This document shows positions 1 through 7,487 of a stretch of 40,428 nt of DNA, one piece after another. The stretch's first letter is position 1, and every line of letters starts with the position of its first letter. The notes beneath the pieces were generated by a model. It was given only the letters and a program-made list of their open reading frames with translations. It ran no database searches and had not been told where the DNA came from. A program made the position numbers and the translations under genes. Source of the stretch: JAICIG01 sp035532215 (GTDB lineage Bacteria; Planctomycetota; Planctomycetia; Pirellulales; JAICIG01); NCBI GenBank assembly GCA_035532215.1, contig DATKRK010000413.1, forward strand, positions 1-40,428. The letters run 5' to 3'.

Positions 1-161
1 GTGCGGCGGTCCAGCCGTTCGCAGTTCGCGCATTCGTGTTTCTTCTCGGGCTCCACCATGACGGCAAAACCCTAATCAATCGCCGCAAAACTACCAAGAT
101 CAGTTCAAAACCCGTGAACGCTTACCAGCGGCCGAAAACCACTCTTTCAGGGAGAAGACCG

Positions 162-692
162 ATGAGATTTCGCACTGTGACCGCTTTGATAGGGGCCTCG
201 CTCCTGCTCGCCGGCGTTTTCGCCCGGGCCGACGAAAAATCGGCGCCGACCGCCTTGCAGCAATTCGAGACGCTCAAGAAACTCGCCGGGCGAGTGGGTC
301 GAGATCGACAAGGACGGCAAACCGACCGACAAGGTGATCAGCTCGATCCGCGTGACCTCGGCGGGCAGCGCCATCGAGGAAACGCTGTTTCCCGGCGGCG
401 ATCATGAAATGGTCACCATGTATTTCATCGACGGAGACAAGCTGCTCTTGACGCACTACTGCGCTTTGGGGAACCAGCCGCAGATGCAAGCCGAGCCGGG
501 CGAGGACGCCAAGCGGATCGCCTTCAAGTTCGTCGGCGCCACGAACTTGAAGAGCGCCGACGAGCTCCACATGCACGAGGGGCGACCTTGACCGTCGCCG
601 GCCCCGACCGCTATCAGGGCGAATGGGCTGCGTGCAAAGACGGCGAGGCGTGCCACCAGGTGAAATTCGATCTGGCGCGCAAAGCCAAGTAA
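162..692 (+). pseudogene. Frameshifted small secreted protein, lipocalin/DUF1579-like
   Basis: An ATG at 162 preceded by GGAGAAG opens a protein with a clear signal peptide (MRFRTVTALIGASLLLAG, cleavage near ARA-DE). The sense frame shifts twice. At about 288-290 a GGG run seems one base too long, after which the frame reads EWVEIDKDGKPTDK. At about 580-582 a G run seems one base too short, after which the frame reads TLTVAGPDRYQGEWAACKDG and ends at TAA 690. Joined, these give about 176 residues with alternating beta-strand character and an opening LKKLAGEW motif like DUF1579-type or lipocalin-like secreted proteins; that family call is tentative. Both shifts fall in G homopolymers, so sequencing or assembly error is as likely as real decay. 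The stretch before 162 shows no gene. Confidence 0.6.
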
Positions 693-823
693 TCTGGAAA
701 GGACGCGAGCGTGGCGAAATTCATGTGGAAGCGAGGCGCCCGCCGGTCGTGGGGCGGCCTTCCTCACCCGTCAATCGCCGACGGCCTGGAAGGCCGCCCA
801 ACAAGCCCCCAACCATTGGTTCG

Positions 824-2113
824 CTAGACCTGCGGCTCCCAGCCCTGGCGATACTCGCGCGACCAGAGTGCGGCTTGCTCTTCGTCGCCGAGAATTTTCT
901 GCTCGGCCGGGTCGAAATTCACGGTGCGGCCAGTGCGGTAGGCGATGTTGCCCAGGTGGCAGAGCGCGGTGCTTTTGACCCCTTCCTCGATCTCGGCGTT
1001 CAGCCGCTCGCCGGTGCGAATCGAGGTCAGGAAGTTGCCGACGTGCAGCGCGTCGGAGTAGCCGGTCTCGCCGCTGACGACCTCCTTGTTGTCTTTGTCG
1101 AACACCTTGTAGCCGCGGCCGGTGACGACGAGCGAACCGTTCTCGCCGTAGAACACGACGCCGAACGATTCGTTCTCCAAGCCGCGTTTGTTCCAGGTGC
1201 GGTGCTCCCAGTTGATCGCCTTGTCGCCGAAGTTGTAGGTCACCACCTGAGTGTCGGGCGTTTCCTGGTCATCGTCGAAATGGAATCGCCCGCCGCCGCA
1301 GACGACTCGCTCGGGATAATCGACGCCCAGGCCCCAGCGGCAGACGTCCAGGCCGTGAATGCCGTTGTTGCCCAGTTCGCCAGTGCCGTAGTGCCAGAAC
1401 CAGTGCCAGTTGTAGTGGATCAGGTTGTCGCGATAGGCCCGCTCGGGCGCCGGGCCTTGCCACAGTTCGTAGTTGAGCCAGGCGGGCACGTCGGCCGGCT
1501 GGCCGTGGCCGATGCTCGGACGCACGCTGTTGATCCAGGCCCGGGCGAACAGCACCCGGCCGATTTCGCCTTTTTGCAGGCGGCTGACCGCTTCGGTGAT
1601 GCCCGGCGAGCTGCGGCGCTGCGAGCCAAGCTGCACCGAGCGCTTGTGCTTGCGGGCGGCGGCGACCATCAACTGCCCTTCGCGGCCGTTGTGGCAGGCG
1701 GGCTTTTCGACGTACACGTGCTTGCCGGCCGCGCAGGCCAGAATGGTCGCCGGGGCGTGCCAGTGGTCGGGCGCCGCAATGACCAGTGCGTCGATCGCCG
1801 GATCGTCGAGCGCCTTGCGGAAATCGACCAGCGCCGCGGGCTGCTCTTTTTGGTGCTTGGCCACCGCCGCCATGCCTTTGGCGATCGCCCGTTCGTCGAC
1901 GTCGCAAATGTAAGCCACGGCAGCGTTCGGCTGGGCGGCGAACGAACTGGCCAGCGCGCTGCCGCGGCCGTTGACGCCCATCACGGCCACCACCAGCCGA
2001 TCGCCTGCCGACTTGTTCGCTTCGGCGACGGCCACTTCGCTCCAGACGGCCAAGGCGGCGCCCGTCGCGGCGGTATGCGTCAGAAATTCGCGGCGATTGA
2101 CGGCACGGATCAT
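824..2113 (-). CDS. Gfo/Idh/MocA family oxidoreductase, Tat-exported
   Basis: A 429-residue NAD(P)-dependent sugar or polyol oxidoreductase. The N-terminus has a twin-arginine signal (NRREFLTHTAATGAALAVW), so the folded enzyme is probably exported. It is followed by a Rossmann nucleotide-binding fold (VVAVMGVNGRG) and the family motif GKHVYVEKPACHN, whose Lys is the catalytic-region residue. The C-terminal half (GELGNNGIHGLDVCRWGL onward) matches the substrate-binding alpha/beta domain. The start is the ATG at 2113 because GAGGAG lies 7 nt upstream; a TTG five codons earlier would sit on that ribosome-binding site. The gene stands alone. Such exported paralogues are numerous in planctomycetes, and the substrate cannot be told from sequence. 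Confidence 0.92.
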   Translation of the reverse strand: MIRAVNRREFLTHTAATGAALAVWSEVAVAEANKSAGDRLVVAVMGVNGRGSALASSFAAQPNAAVAYICDVDERAIAKGMAAVAKHQKEQPAALVDFRKALDDPAIDALVIAAPDHWHAPATILACAAGKHVYVEKPACHNGREGQLMVAAARKHKRSVQLGSQRRSSPGITEAVSRLQKGEIGRVLFARAWINSVRPSIGHGQPADVPAWLNYELWQGPAPERAYRDNLIHYNWHWFWHYGTGELGNNGIHGLDVCRWGLGVDYPERVVCGGGRFHFDDDQETPDTQVVTYNFGDKAINWEHRTWNKRGLENESFGVVFYGENGSLVVTGRGYKVFDKDNKEVVSGETGYSDALHVGNFLTSIRTGERLNAEIEEGVKSTALCHLGNIAYRTGRTVNFDPAEQKILGDEEQAALWSREYRQGWEPQV

Positions 2114-2402
2114 GGACAAGCTCCTCAAGCGGGGTGGGGCGGGAAGCGGCGTGAGTTCAGTTCAGTTCGACTCGGTTCAAGAAATGGTAGACCACGGACC
2201 GGGCAATTTGCAATCCGGTTGTCGCGAGGCTGAGGCGGCGTTTAGATGCCAGCGAGATGGCAGGCGGTAGGAGGTAGTGTCTTAAAGCTGTGTTGCAGGG
2301 CGGGAATCGCGCTTGGCCACCGCTTGAATGCATTAGCCGCTCCTCTAGAATGGAGAACGGTGACGCCACCGAAAACCTTTGCCGCGAGGGGCCAGTTTTG
2401 GG
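2114..2402. other. Intergenic stretch without a recognisable gene
   Basis: No coding pattern is seen on either strand. On the minus strand the 5' side of the oxidoreductase gene holds a weak promoter-like pair (TTGCAA, 18 nt, TACCAT) and a short GTTCA tandem near 2155-2180. Neither is strong enough to call. Toward the right it leads into the hairpin and the tRNA gene. Confidence 0.5.
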
Positions 2403-2444
2403 GCTGGCTGTAGGATACCTGCCCCGTCTTGCAGCCAGCTTTTT
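2403..2444 (+). terminator. Hairpin plus T-tract directly before the tRNA
   Basis: GCTGGCTG (2403-2410) pairs perfectly with CAGCCAGC (2432-2439), leaving a 21-nt loop, and TTTTT follows. The form suits a Rho-independent terminator or a tRNA leader hairpin. No plus-strand gene precedes it, so its role is unclear; it ends two bases before the tRNA 5' end. Confidence 0.4.
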
Positions 2445-2446
2445 AT

Positions 2447-2535
2447 GGATGGGTGGTCGAGTGGTCTATGGCGCCCGGCTGATAACCGGGCGGTTGCGTC
2501 ACAACAACCCGCGGGTTCGAATCCCGCCCCATCCG
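2447..2535 (+). tRNA. Class II tRNA, Ser-like body with GAU (Ile) anticodon
   Basis: A full cloverleaf folds by eye. The acceptor is GGATGGG (2447-2453) with CCCATCC (2528-2534). The D-arm is GTC/GGC with a GAGTGGTCTAT loop. The anticodon stem is CCCGG/CCGGG (2474-2478, 2486-2490) with loop CTGATAA, giving GAT at 2481-2483. The long variable arm has stem GGTTG/CAACC (2492-2496, 2505-2509), and the T-arm is GCGGG-TTCGAAT-CCCGC. The discriminator base is G (2535) and CCA is not encoded. The long variable arm, G73 and a D-arm close to bacterial tRNA-Ser point to serine identity, but the anticodon loop is identical to that of ordinary tRNA-Ile(GAU). Automatic callers would probably label it Ile on the anticodon. 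Which amino acid it carries is unknown. Confidence 0.85.
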
Positions 2536-2561
2536 TTTTCTCGATTATTTCGCTTGACTAA

Positions 2562-2630
2562 TTATCGTTTTGGACGATAATTTAGGCGTGACGCAACCGC
2601 TTGGTTGTCAGTCCGGCCTTATCACCCGGA
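2562..2630 (+). repeat. Structured tRNA 3' trailer with a degenerate inverted copy of tRNA parts
   Basis: Three hairpins follow the tRNA: ATTATCG/CGATAAT (about 2562-2582), CAACC-GCTT-GGTTG (about 2593-2606) and GTCCGG/CCGGAC (about 2611-2631) with a nine-base loop containing TTATCA. The 12 bases at 2588-2599 (GTGACGCAACCG) are the exact reverse complement of 2491-2502 in the tRNA variable arm. TTATCA at 2619-2624 is the reverse complement of TGATAA in the anticodon loop, and it is flanked by CCGG/CCGG as in the tRNA. It has no acceptor or T-arm, so it is not a second tRNA gene. Confidence 0.6.
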
Positions 2631-2634
2631 CAAA

Positions 2635-2668
2635 GCCGCCAGGGAATGTAATCCCTTGCGGCTTTTTT
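2635..2668 (+). terminator. Rho-independent terminator of the tRNA transcript
   Basis: GCCGCCAGGGA (2635 onward) pairs with TCCCTTGCGGC around a short ATGTAA loop and is followed by TTTTTT. It lies about 100 nt after the tRNA, so the trailer hairpins are inside the primary transcript. Confidence 0.85.
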
Positions 2669-2821
2669 ATTTGCGCGGACCCCATATCGTCTCAATCTGG
2701 TCTTTGAATACTCGATCCAAAGCCCCTGCAAACAGCTCATCGAACGTCCAAATCCGATCCGTCAACCCTGCCATCGGCGAGGCCGCCCGGCTGCCCTAAA
2801 ACTGGATTCTGGAACTTCGGC

Positions 2822-3484
2822 CTATTTTCCCACGGGCGGGGGCAAAACGCCGGGCCTGGGATAGCTGCGGGGCGGGTAGGCGGGCAAGGGGTTGGCGCGA
2901 GCCGGATAGGCGGGCGAGGGATAACCGGGCGATCCAACCGTCGGAGGAAGTTGAACCGGCGGCAAGGGAACGGCGTGGGGCGAAGGGGCCCGAGGCGCCG
3001 GCGGCCCGAACAGCCCCGAAAACCAGCCCGACGTCCGGCTCGGGGCCGCGCTTTCCAGGCGGGTCGATTGACGCAGGTTTTCGGCCCGGCCGAGCAGTTG
3101 CTCGGTCGAGGCGACCTTTTGCGGCGTCAGTTGATAGTCGATGATGCGTTCGTCGCGAAGTTCCTTCGGAATGAAGTTCTCGCTCACGAAGTCGATCGGC
3201 GGAATTTCGTACCACGGCGGCCAAATCCAGCGGTCGTCGTCGAGCGTTTCGTAGCCGTCGCGGATGAGTTGGATGTGGCGTTTGCCGTAATAGATATAGT
3301 CGGTGGAGCAGGGCGTGATGCCGATGTTCCATTGATCGATGATCACCAAGGCGCCCGGCGGGTTGCTGCGAATCGTCAGCCGCCGCTGGACGCAACCGGC
3401 GGTCGCCGCGCAGCAAACGACCGCCGCCAGCAAGCCCAGCCGGCAGAGATCGAGAACCGGCGATGTTCGACGAGCGTTAGGCAC
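2822..3484 (-). CDS. PEGA-domain lipoprotein
   Basis: A signal peptide (LCRLGLLAAVVCCAATAGC) ends in a lipobox Cys, so the mature protein is membrane-anchored. A PEGA domain follows at once (LTIRSNPPGALVIIDQW ... IQLIRDGYETL), a small beta fold common in surface-anchored proteins. Then come a Trp/Pro-rich segment and a long Pro-rich, low-complexity tail (SPGYPSPAYPARANPLPAYPP). The start is uncertain: the GTG at 3484 puts the lipobox Cys near residue 31, while the ATG at 3652 would put it near 87, too far for a signal peptide. No good ribosome-binding site precedes either. It is divergent from the PP2C phosphatase gene. Its function beyond surface attachment is unknown. Confidence 0.8.
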   Translation of the reverse strand: MPNARRTSPVLDLCRLGLLAAVVCCAATAGCVQRRLTIRSNPPGALVIIDQWNIGITPCSTDYIYYGKRHIQLIRDGYETLDDDRWIWPPWYEIPPIDFVSENFIPKELRDERIIDYQLTPQKVASTEQLLGRAENLRQSTRLESAAPSRTSGWFSGLFGPPAPRAPSPHAVPLPPVQLPPTVGSPGYPSPAYPARANPLPAYPPRSYPRPGVLPPPVGK

Positions 3485-3758
3485 TTCGGGTGGTTTTGGA
3501 AGAAAAACGCGGCGCACAGGGCGGCCCTGTTCGGGGCGATGGCTTGGCGAAACTTCGGCGCGGCTCGCCGGGCGAGTCGTCGCAATCGATAGAAATGGGC
3601 CGCGAGTATAGCCGTGGGGCCGGAAATCTTCCAGGCCGATCCGCCGGCCCATCTAGGAGCGTTTCCGGGTGCGAGTTAAAATCGTTAAGGCGGAGTATTT
3701 ACAGCGTCGGCGCAATGCTGGTCCGCCGCGAGCGATCATTCACTTTCCGACCGTCGGC

Positions 3759-5057
3759 ATGGACCCAAAACCCGTCAACTGGGAAACCGGCATCGAGCAT
3801 GCTGCGATCAGCGATGTCGGCCTGCGCCGCTCGAACAATCAGGATTCTTACGCCGTGGCCTTGGCGGGCGCCCCCGAGCTGTGGGCGCGCCGCGGGCATT
3901 TGTTCATGGTGTCCGATGGCATGGGGGCGCATGCCGCGGGCGAGTTGGCCAGCAAGATGGCCACCGACACCGTGCCGCACACCTACAACAAGTTATTGGA
4001 AGAGCCGCCGCCCGGCGCCATCCGCCAGGCGATTGAAGACGCCAACGGGCGGATTCACACTCGCGGCCAGGCCAATCTCGACTTCCGCGGGATGGGAACC
4101 ACCACCAGCGCGCTGGTGCTGCTGCCCGAAGGCGCGCTGGTGGCCCACGTAGGCGACAGCCGCGTCTACCGGGTGCGCGAGAACCGCATCGAGCAGCTTT
4201 CGTTCGACCACAGCCTGGTCTGGGAAATGATGGCGGCCGGTAAAATCCGCGAGTCGGAGGTGCCGAGCTATATTCCCAAGAACATCATCACCCGCTCGCT
4301 GGGCCCTTCGGCCCATGTGCAGGTCGATCTGGAAGGCCCTTACCCGCTGGCGCCGGGCGATACCTTTTTGCTGTGCAGCGACGGGCTGAGCGGCCAGGTA
4401 AGCGACGAAGAAATGGGTGCCATCCTGGGCGCGCTGCCGCCGCGCGAAGCGGCGCAGATGCTGGTCGATCTGGCGAACCTGCGCGGCGGCCCGGACAACA
4501 TCACCGTGATCGTCATTCGCGTGGGCGAGCTTCCCCGAGCCCCGCTTGCGCCGCAGACGCCCGTGCGGAACCGCGCGGCGGCTCGGCCGATCCATCCGGT
4601 CGTCTGGATCCTGCTGGGCGTGCTGACGCTGGCCACGCTGTTGCTGCTCGTGGCGCACCATTTCGAAGTGGCGATTTTCACCGCGCTCGGCGCGTTGGTT
4701 GTGGGCGCCGCCTTGTTGGTGCGTCGCTTTGGCGGCGCCGGAACGCAAACCGGCTACGGGCAACGTTTCGGCCGCGGACCTTACACGTCTCGGCCTTGTC
4801 CGACCAACAACGACTTCGTCGACAAGCTGGCCAAGGTCGTGGCTCAGCTTCGCGAGGCCGCGACTGAAGAAAACTGGTCGATCGACTGGACGCGTTTCAA
4901 CACCTTCGACTCGCGCGCCATGGCCGCGGCCGAGAGCAAGCAGTACCAGGAAGCCGTCCGCGAATACGGCCACGCGATGTGCTTCATGATGGACGAGATT
5001 CGCGGCCAGCGCCGCAAGAAGAACAACGGCCGCTCGCCCGGCTTCGACGGCGGGTAA
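3759..5057 (+). CDS. PP2C-family serine/threonine protein phosphatase with membrane tail
   Basis: A 432-residue protein. The N-terminal 250 residues carry all PP2C/PPM metal-site motifs: DVGLRRSNNQDS, MVSDGMGAHAAGE, GMGTTTSALVLL, VAHVGDSRVYRV, LLCSDGLSGQVSDEEM and GGPDNITVIVI. The bound Mn/Mg ions remove phosphate from Ser/Thr residues of Hanks-type kinase substrates. After a Pro/Ala linker there are two membrane helices (VVWILLGVLTLATLLLL, IFTALGALVVGAALLV) and a C-terminal soluble segment of about 100 residues (NNDFVDKLAKVVAQLREAA) with no recognised family. The ATG at 3759 is preferred. A GTG at 3669 has an AGGAG upstream, but the 30 extra codons lack the strong G/C third-position bias seen in the rest of the gene. 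Confidence 0.88.
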   Translation: MDPKPVNWETGIEHAAISDVGLRRSNNQDSYAVALAGAPELWARRGHLFMVSDGMGAHAAGELASKMATDTVPHTYNKLLEEPPPGAIRQAIEDANGRIHTRGQANLDFRGMGTTTSALVLLPEGALVAHVGDSRVYRVRENRIEQLSFDHSLVWEMMAAGKIRESEVPSYIPKNIITRSLGPSAHVQVDLEGPYPLAPGDTFLLCSDGLSGQVSDEEMGAILGALPPREAAQMLVDLANLRGGPDNITVIVIRVGELPRAPLAPQTPVRNRAAARPIHPVVWILLGVLTLATLLLLVAHHFEVAIFTALGALVVGAALLVRRFGGAGTQTGYGQRFGRGPYTSRPCPTNNDFVDKLAKVVAQLREAATEENWSIDWTRFNTFDSRAMAAAESKQYQEAVREYGHAMCFMMDEIRGQRRKKNNGRSPGFDGG

Positions 5058-5317
5058 ACGCGTAGGCTTCGGCCATCACTTTTAAATAGCCCATGCATTT
5101 ATGCCTGCGCTACGTAAAAATGCGGTATCTGCGTCCTCTTGCAACATTCGAGGTGCTAGCATGCGAATTGTGTAGAACAGCGAGCGCTTGCCCCCGGCGC
5201 ACCGATGATTGACCGCTAGTCGGCCCAGGCTCTGCCCCAGCCACCCTCGCCGGCTGGCGGCTGAGCCTAGGCGAAGCCCCAGTTCGCCTGTCGATTCAAA
5301 CTTGCAGACGCTCCGGC

Positions 5318-5623
5318 CTACGGCGTGACCGCGCGAATCGTGTTGCGCAGCGGCTGACCGCGAACGTAGACCTTGGGACGCACGAGGTACGTTCGCGGCC
5401 GCACGATCACCGGCGCCGGCACGACGTAACGCCGCGGAAAAATCACCGGGCCGTAGATGGGCGCCGAATAGTAGGCGACCACAGGCGCCGGAAGAGCGAC
5501 GACGACCGGCGGGCTCGGCGCGATCGCCGCAGGCGGCAAAAACGTGGTCACGACCTGGGCTTGGGCCGCATCGGCCAGGCCAAACGCGACGAGAGCCGCA
5601 ACGGCCGCGAATAAGCTTTTCAT
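5318..5623 (-). CDS. Small secreted Pro/Val-rich protein
   Basis: A 101-residue protein with a signal peptide (MKSLFAAVAALVAFGLADAAQAQ, cleavage after AQA) and a mature part rich in Pro, Val, Tyr and Arg (PRRYVVPAPVIVRPRTYLV). AAGGAT lies 8-9 nt before the ATG. Short secreted proteins of this make-up are common in planctomycetes, but I do not recognise a named family. Downstream (5228-5268) is an imperfect double-stem hairpin with no T-run. The 5058-5317 gap shows no other gene. Confidence 0.7.
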   Translation of the reverse strand: MKSLFAAVAALVAFGLADAAQAQVVTTFLPPAAIAPSPPVVVALPAPVVAYYSAPIYGPVIFPRRYVVPAPVIVRPRTYLVRPKVYVRGQPLRNTIRAVTP

Positions 5624-5721
5624 GTGCGCTTCATCCTTGTAGAAAATCGGCCCCCCCGTTAAACCTTGGATCAGTCTACGTCAGTTTCCGCTCGTTTCAA
5701 CCCGCCCCGGCGGCCGCCGAC

Positions 5722-6882
5722 ATGCCCGATCAGGTGATTTTGCTCGTTGTCGCCGGGCTGCGCGGCGGCGATCTGGCGCGGATGCCGCAACTGCGAAGTC
5801 TGATCGCCACAGGCGACGAAGCGGCGCTGGCGCCCAGTTTTCCCTGTCTCGCCGGACCGGTCGAGGCGAGTCTGCTGACCGGCGTCGCAGCCGAACGTCA
5901 CGGCGTCGTTGGCGATTGGCTGTTCGACCATCAGCGTCGCACCATCGATCGCTGGACTGATCGATGGACCGACGGCAGCCCGCGTTTCGAATCGCCGCCG
6001 ATTTGGGACATTCTTCGCGAGCACGATCCGCAGCTCGTCTCGGCCGTTGTAGGGTGGGGCGCAGCCCCACGCGCGAACTGGCTTGAAAGCACCATCGAGA
6101 CTGCCCAACGCCGGCCCGACTTCTTGTATCTCTACCTGGCTGAGCTAGCCGAAGTCGCCCAGCGGTCGGGGCCGGACAGTGCTGAATTGCATCTCGCGCT
6201 GGCGGAAGTCGATCGCACGCTCGGCCAACTAATCGCCGCCATCAATGACGCTTACGGTTCGCAGGCGCCGTTATGGCTCGTCACGGGCGGCTTTACGGTT
6301 TCGCCGGTCGAACGCGCGTGTTATCCCAACCAAATTCTGCACCAGGCCGGCTTGCTCGCCCTTCGCGACAGCGACTCCGGTCCGATCGCCGATTTGGAGC
6401 GAAGCGCGGCGTTGGCCATCGTCAACCGGCAGCTTTCGCACGTCTATGTCGCCGGCGGCGACCGCTCGACGATTGCCGAGGTCGCGAAGCTTTTCGCTGC
6501 GCAAACCGAGATCGCCGAGACGCTCGTCGGCGCCCAGCGGCGGCGGTTCGACTTGCAGCACGCGAACTCGGGCGACGTGATTCTGATTTCTACGCCGGAA
6601 AGCTGGCAGGCTTACCCTTGGTGGGGCGACGTTGCGCACGCCCCAGCCTGGGCCCGCGAGGTTGGCGCCATGCACAAGCTCGGCGCCGACCCGCTGGAAT
6701 TGTTCGCCTGCGACGGCCGGGCGCCGCTCGATCCATCGCTCCTCAAAGGTTCTCACGGCGCGCCGGCGCGCGACGAATCGCAGCGCAGCGTGATTTACTC
6801 CTCCGAGCCTGGCGTGCTGGCCGGGGGGTTGCTGGCCGACACGGACGTCTGCGATCTGGTGCTGAGGCAGTTTGGAATCTGA
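5722..6882 (+). CDS. Alkaline-phosphatase-fold (type I phosphodiesterase-like) protein, probably inactive
   Basis: A 386-residue protein aligning along its length with the soluble phosphodiesterase/nucleotide-pyrophosphatase branch of the alkaline phosphatase superfamily. Conserved landmarks include FPCLAGPVEASLLTG, AERHGVVGDWLFD, HQAGLL, SWQAYPWWGD, LGADPLELF and KGSHGAP. The ligand positions I expect from memory of the family are changed: the first-strand Asp is Ala (VVAGLRGG), the nucleophile Thr of an FPxxT motif is Ala (FPCLA), the central LDY-type Asp is Ala (YLAEL), and the VDIHRKPG motif reads VGAMHKLG. Only the His of KGSHG remains. It has no signal peptide, so it is likely cytoplasmic. 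It may be a pseudoenzyme or may bind a different ligand. Confidence 0.7.
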   Translation: MPDQVILLVVAGLRGGDLARMPQLRSLIATGDEAALAPSFPCLAGPVEASLLTGVAAERHGVVGDWLFDHQRRTIDRWTDRWTDGSPRFESPPIWDILREHDPQLVSAVVGWGAAPRANWLESTIETAQRRPDFLYLYLAELAEVAQRSGPDSAELHLALAEVDRTLGQLIAAINDAYGSQAPLWLVTGGFTVSPVERACYPNQILHQAGLLALRDSDSGPIADLERSAALAIVNRQLSHVYVAGGDRSTIAEVAKLFAAQTEIAETLVGAQRRRFDLQHANSGDVILISTPESWQAYPWWGDVAHAPAWAREVGAMHKLGADPLELFACDGRAPLDPSLLKGSHGAPARDESQRSVIYSSEPGVLAGGLLADTDVCDLVLRQFGI

Positions 6883-6921
6883 GCTAGCGCGGAATAAAAT
6901 GGGCTCACGCGGAGGCGCGGC

Positions 6922-7051
6922 AAAGTAGCAGGCACATTCCATCTGCCGTCCGCCGGAACCGCCCATGCGGTTGGCGCCTCTGCACCGCGCAGACCAGAGC
7001 AAGCCGCTGAGGCGATCCAGGCTACGGCATCCGGAGGATGCCTGCTACTTT
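6922..7051 (-). repeat. REPIN-like element, copy A (GTAG-headed)
   Basis: Two inverted REP-like units face each other, each starting GTAGCA from the outside. Read on the minus strand the first unit is GTAGCA, then the hairpin GGCATCC-TCC-GGATGCC, then GT. The second, read inward on the plus strand, is GTAGCA then GGCACAT-TCC-ATCTGCC with one mismatch. About 70 bp lie between. The same unit recurs at 18222, 18351 and 30249. The first unit begins on the stop codon of the comEA-like gene. Confidence 0.75.
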
Positions 7052-7455
7052 TACCTCCCGGCCACGTTCTCGCCCGGCGGCATGGGGCGCAGGTAGGGGC
7101 GAATGCGTTCGAGCGTCTTGGGTCCAATGCCGCGGACGCGGCGTAGATCTTCGTGGTCGAGATACGGCCCGCGCTCGCGGCGCATTTCGACGATCCGCTT
7201 GGCCAGGCTTTCGCCGATTTCTGGCAACTGCGCCAACTCGGGCCAGTCGGCCTGGTTGAGATCGACCAGAAACTCGACTTGCCGCCGCGGCTCGCGATCG
7301 ATTTCGATCAAGCGGCCTGCGGCGCCGCCTTGCACGCACCAGTACACGGCGAGCGAAATCAGCGCCGCCAGCGCCAACCCGGCGACGGCGGCCTGATCGG
7401 CGCGCCGCAACAGCCAAGTCGGGCGCTGGGGCGGCGGTTCGGCGTGCGTTGACAT
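7051..7455 (-). CDS. ComEA-like helix-hairpin-helix protein, membrane-anchored
   Basis: A short cytoplasmic N-terminus, one membrane helix (AAVAGLALAALISLAVYWCV), then a linker and a ComEA-type domain with two helix-hairpin-helix units: VDLNQADWPELAQLPEIGESLAKRIVEMR and EDLRRVRGIGPKTLERIRPYL. These bind double-stranded DNA non-specifically through the backbone. In competent bacteria ComEA receives incoming DNA in the periplasm, and the single N-terminal anchor fits that. The ATG at 7455 (MSTHAEPP) is chosen; an ATG at 7467 is equally possible, and no strong ribosome-binding site decides. It diverges from nadC with starts about 30 bp apart. Its TAA overlaps the end of repeat copy A. Confidence 0.85.
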   Translation of the reverse strand: MSTHAEPPPQRPTWLLRRADQAAVAGLALAALISLAVYWCVQGGAAGRLIEIDREPRRQVEFLVDLNQADWPELAQLPEIGESLAKRIVEMRRERGPYLDHEDLRRVRGIGPKTLERIRPYLRPMPPGENVAGR

Positions 7456-7487
7456 ACTTCGGCTCATTATCCACAATCCCGGCTACG

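Noticed and set aside
623..2233. A 536-codon open frame on the plus strand
   Set aside because: It is antisense to the well-supported Gfo/Idh/MocA gene and is open only because of high GC; its translation is Val/Ala/Arg low complexity with no domain.
2447..2535. tRNA-Sec that could serve the TGA-containing gene
   Set aside because: The anticodon is GAU, not UCA, and the acceptor plus T stems are the ordinary 7 + 5 bp rather than the extended form of bacterial tRNA-Sec.
2581..2640. A second tRNA on the minus strand
   Set aside because: Only anticodon-arm and variable-arm-like parts are present; there is no acceptor stem, D-arm or T-arm.
4340..4973. Minus-strand open frames opposite the PP2C gene
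   Set aside because: Antisense shadows with Arg/Gln/His-rich translations, no start signals and no domains.
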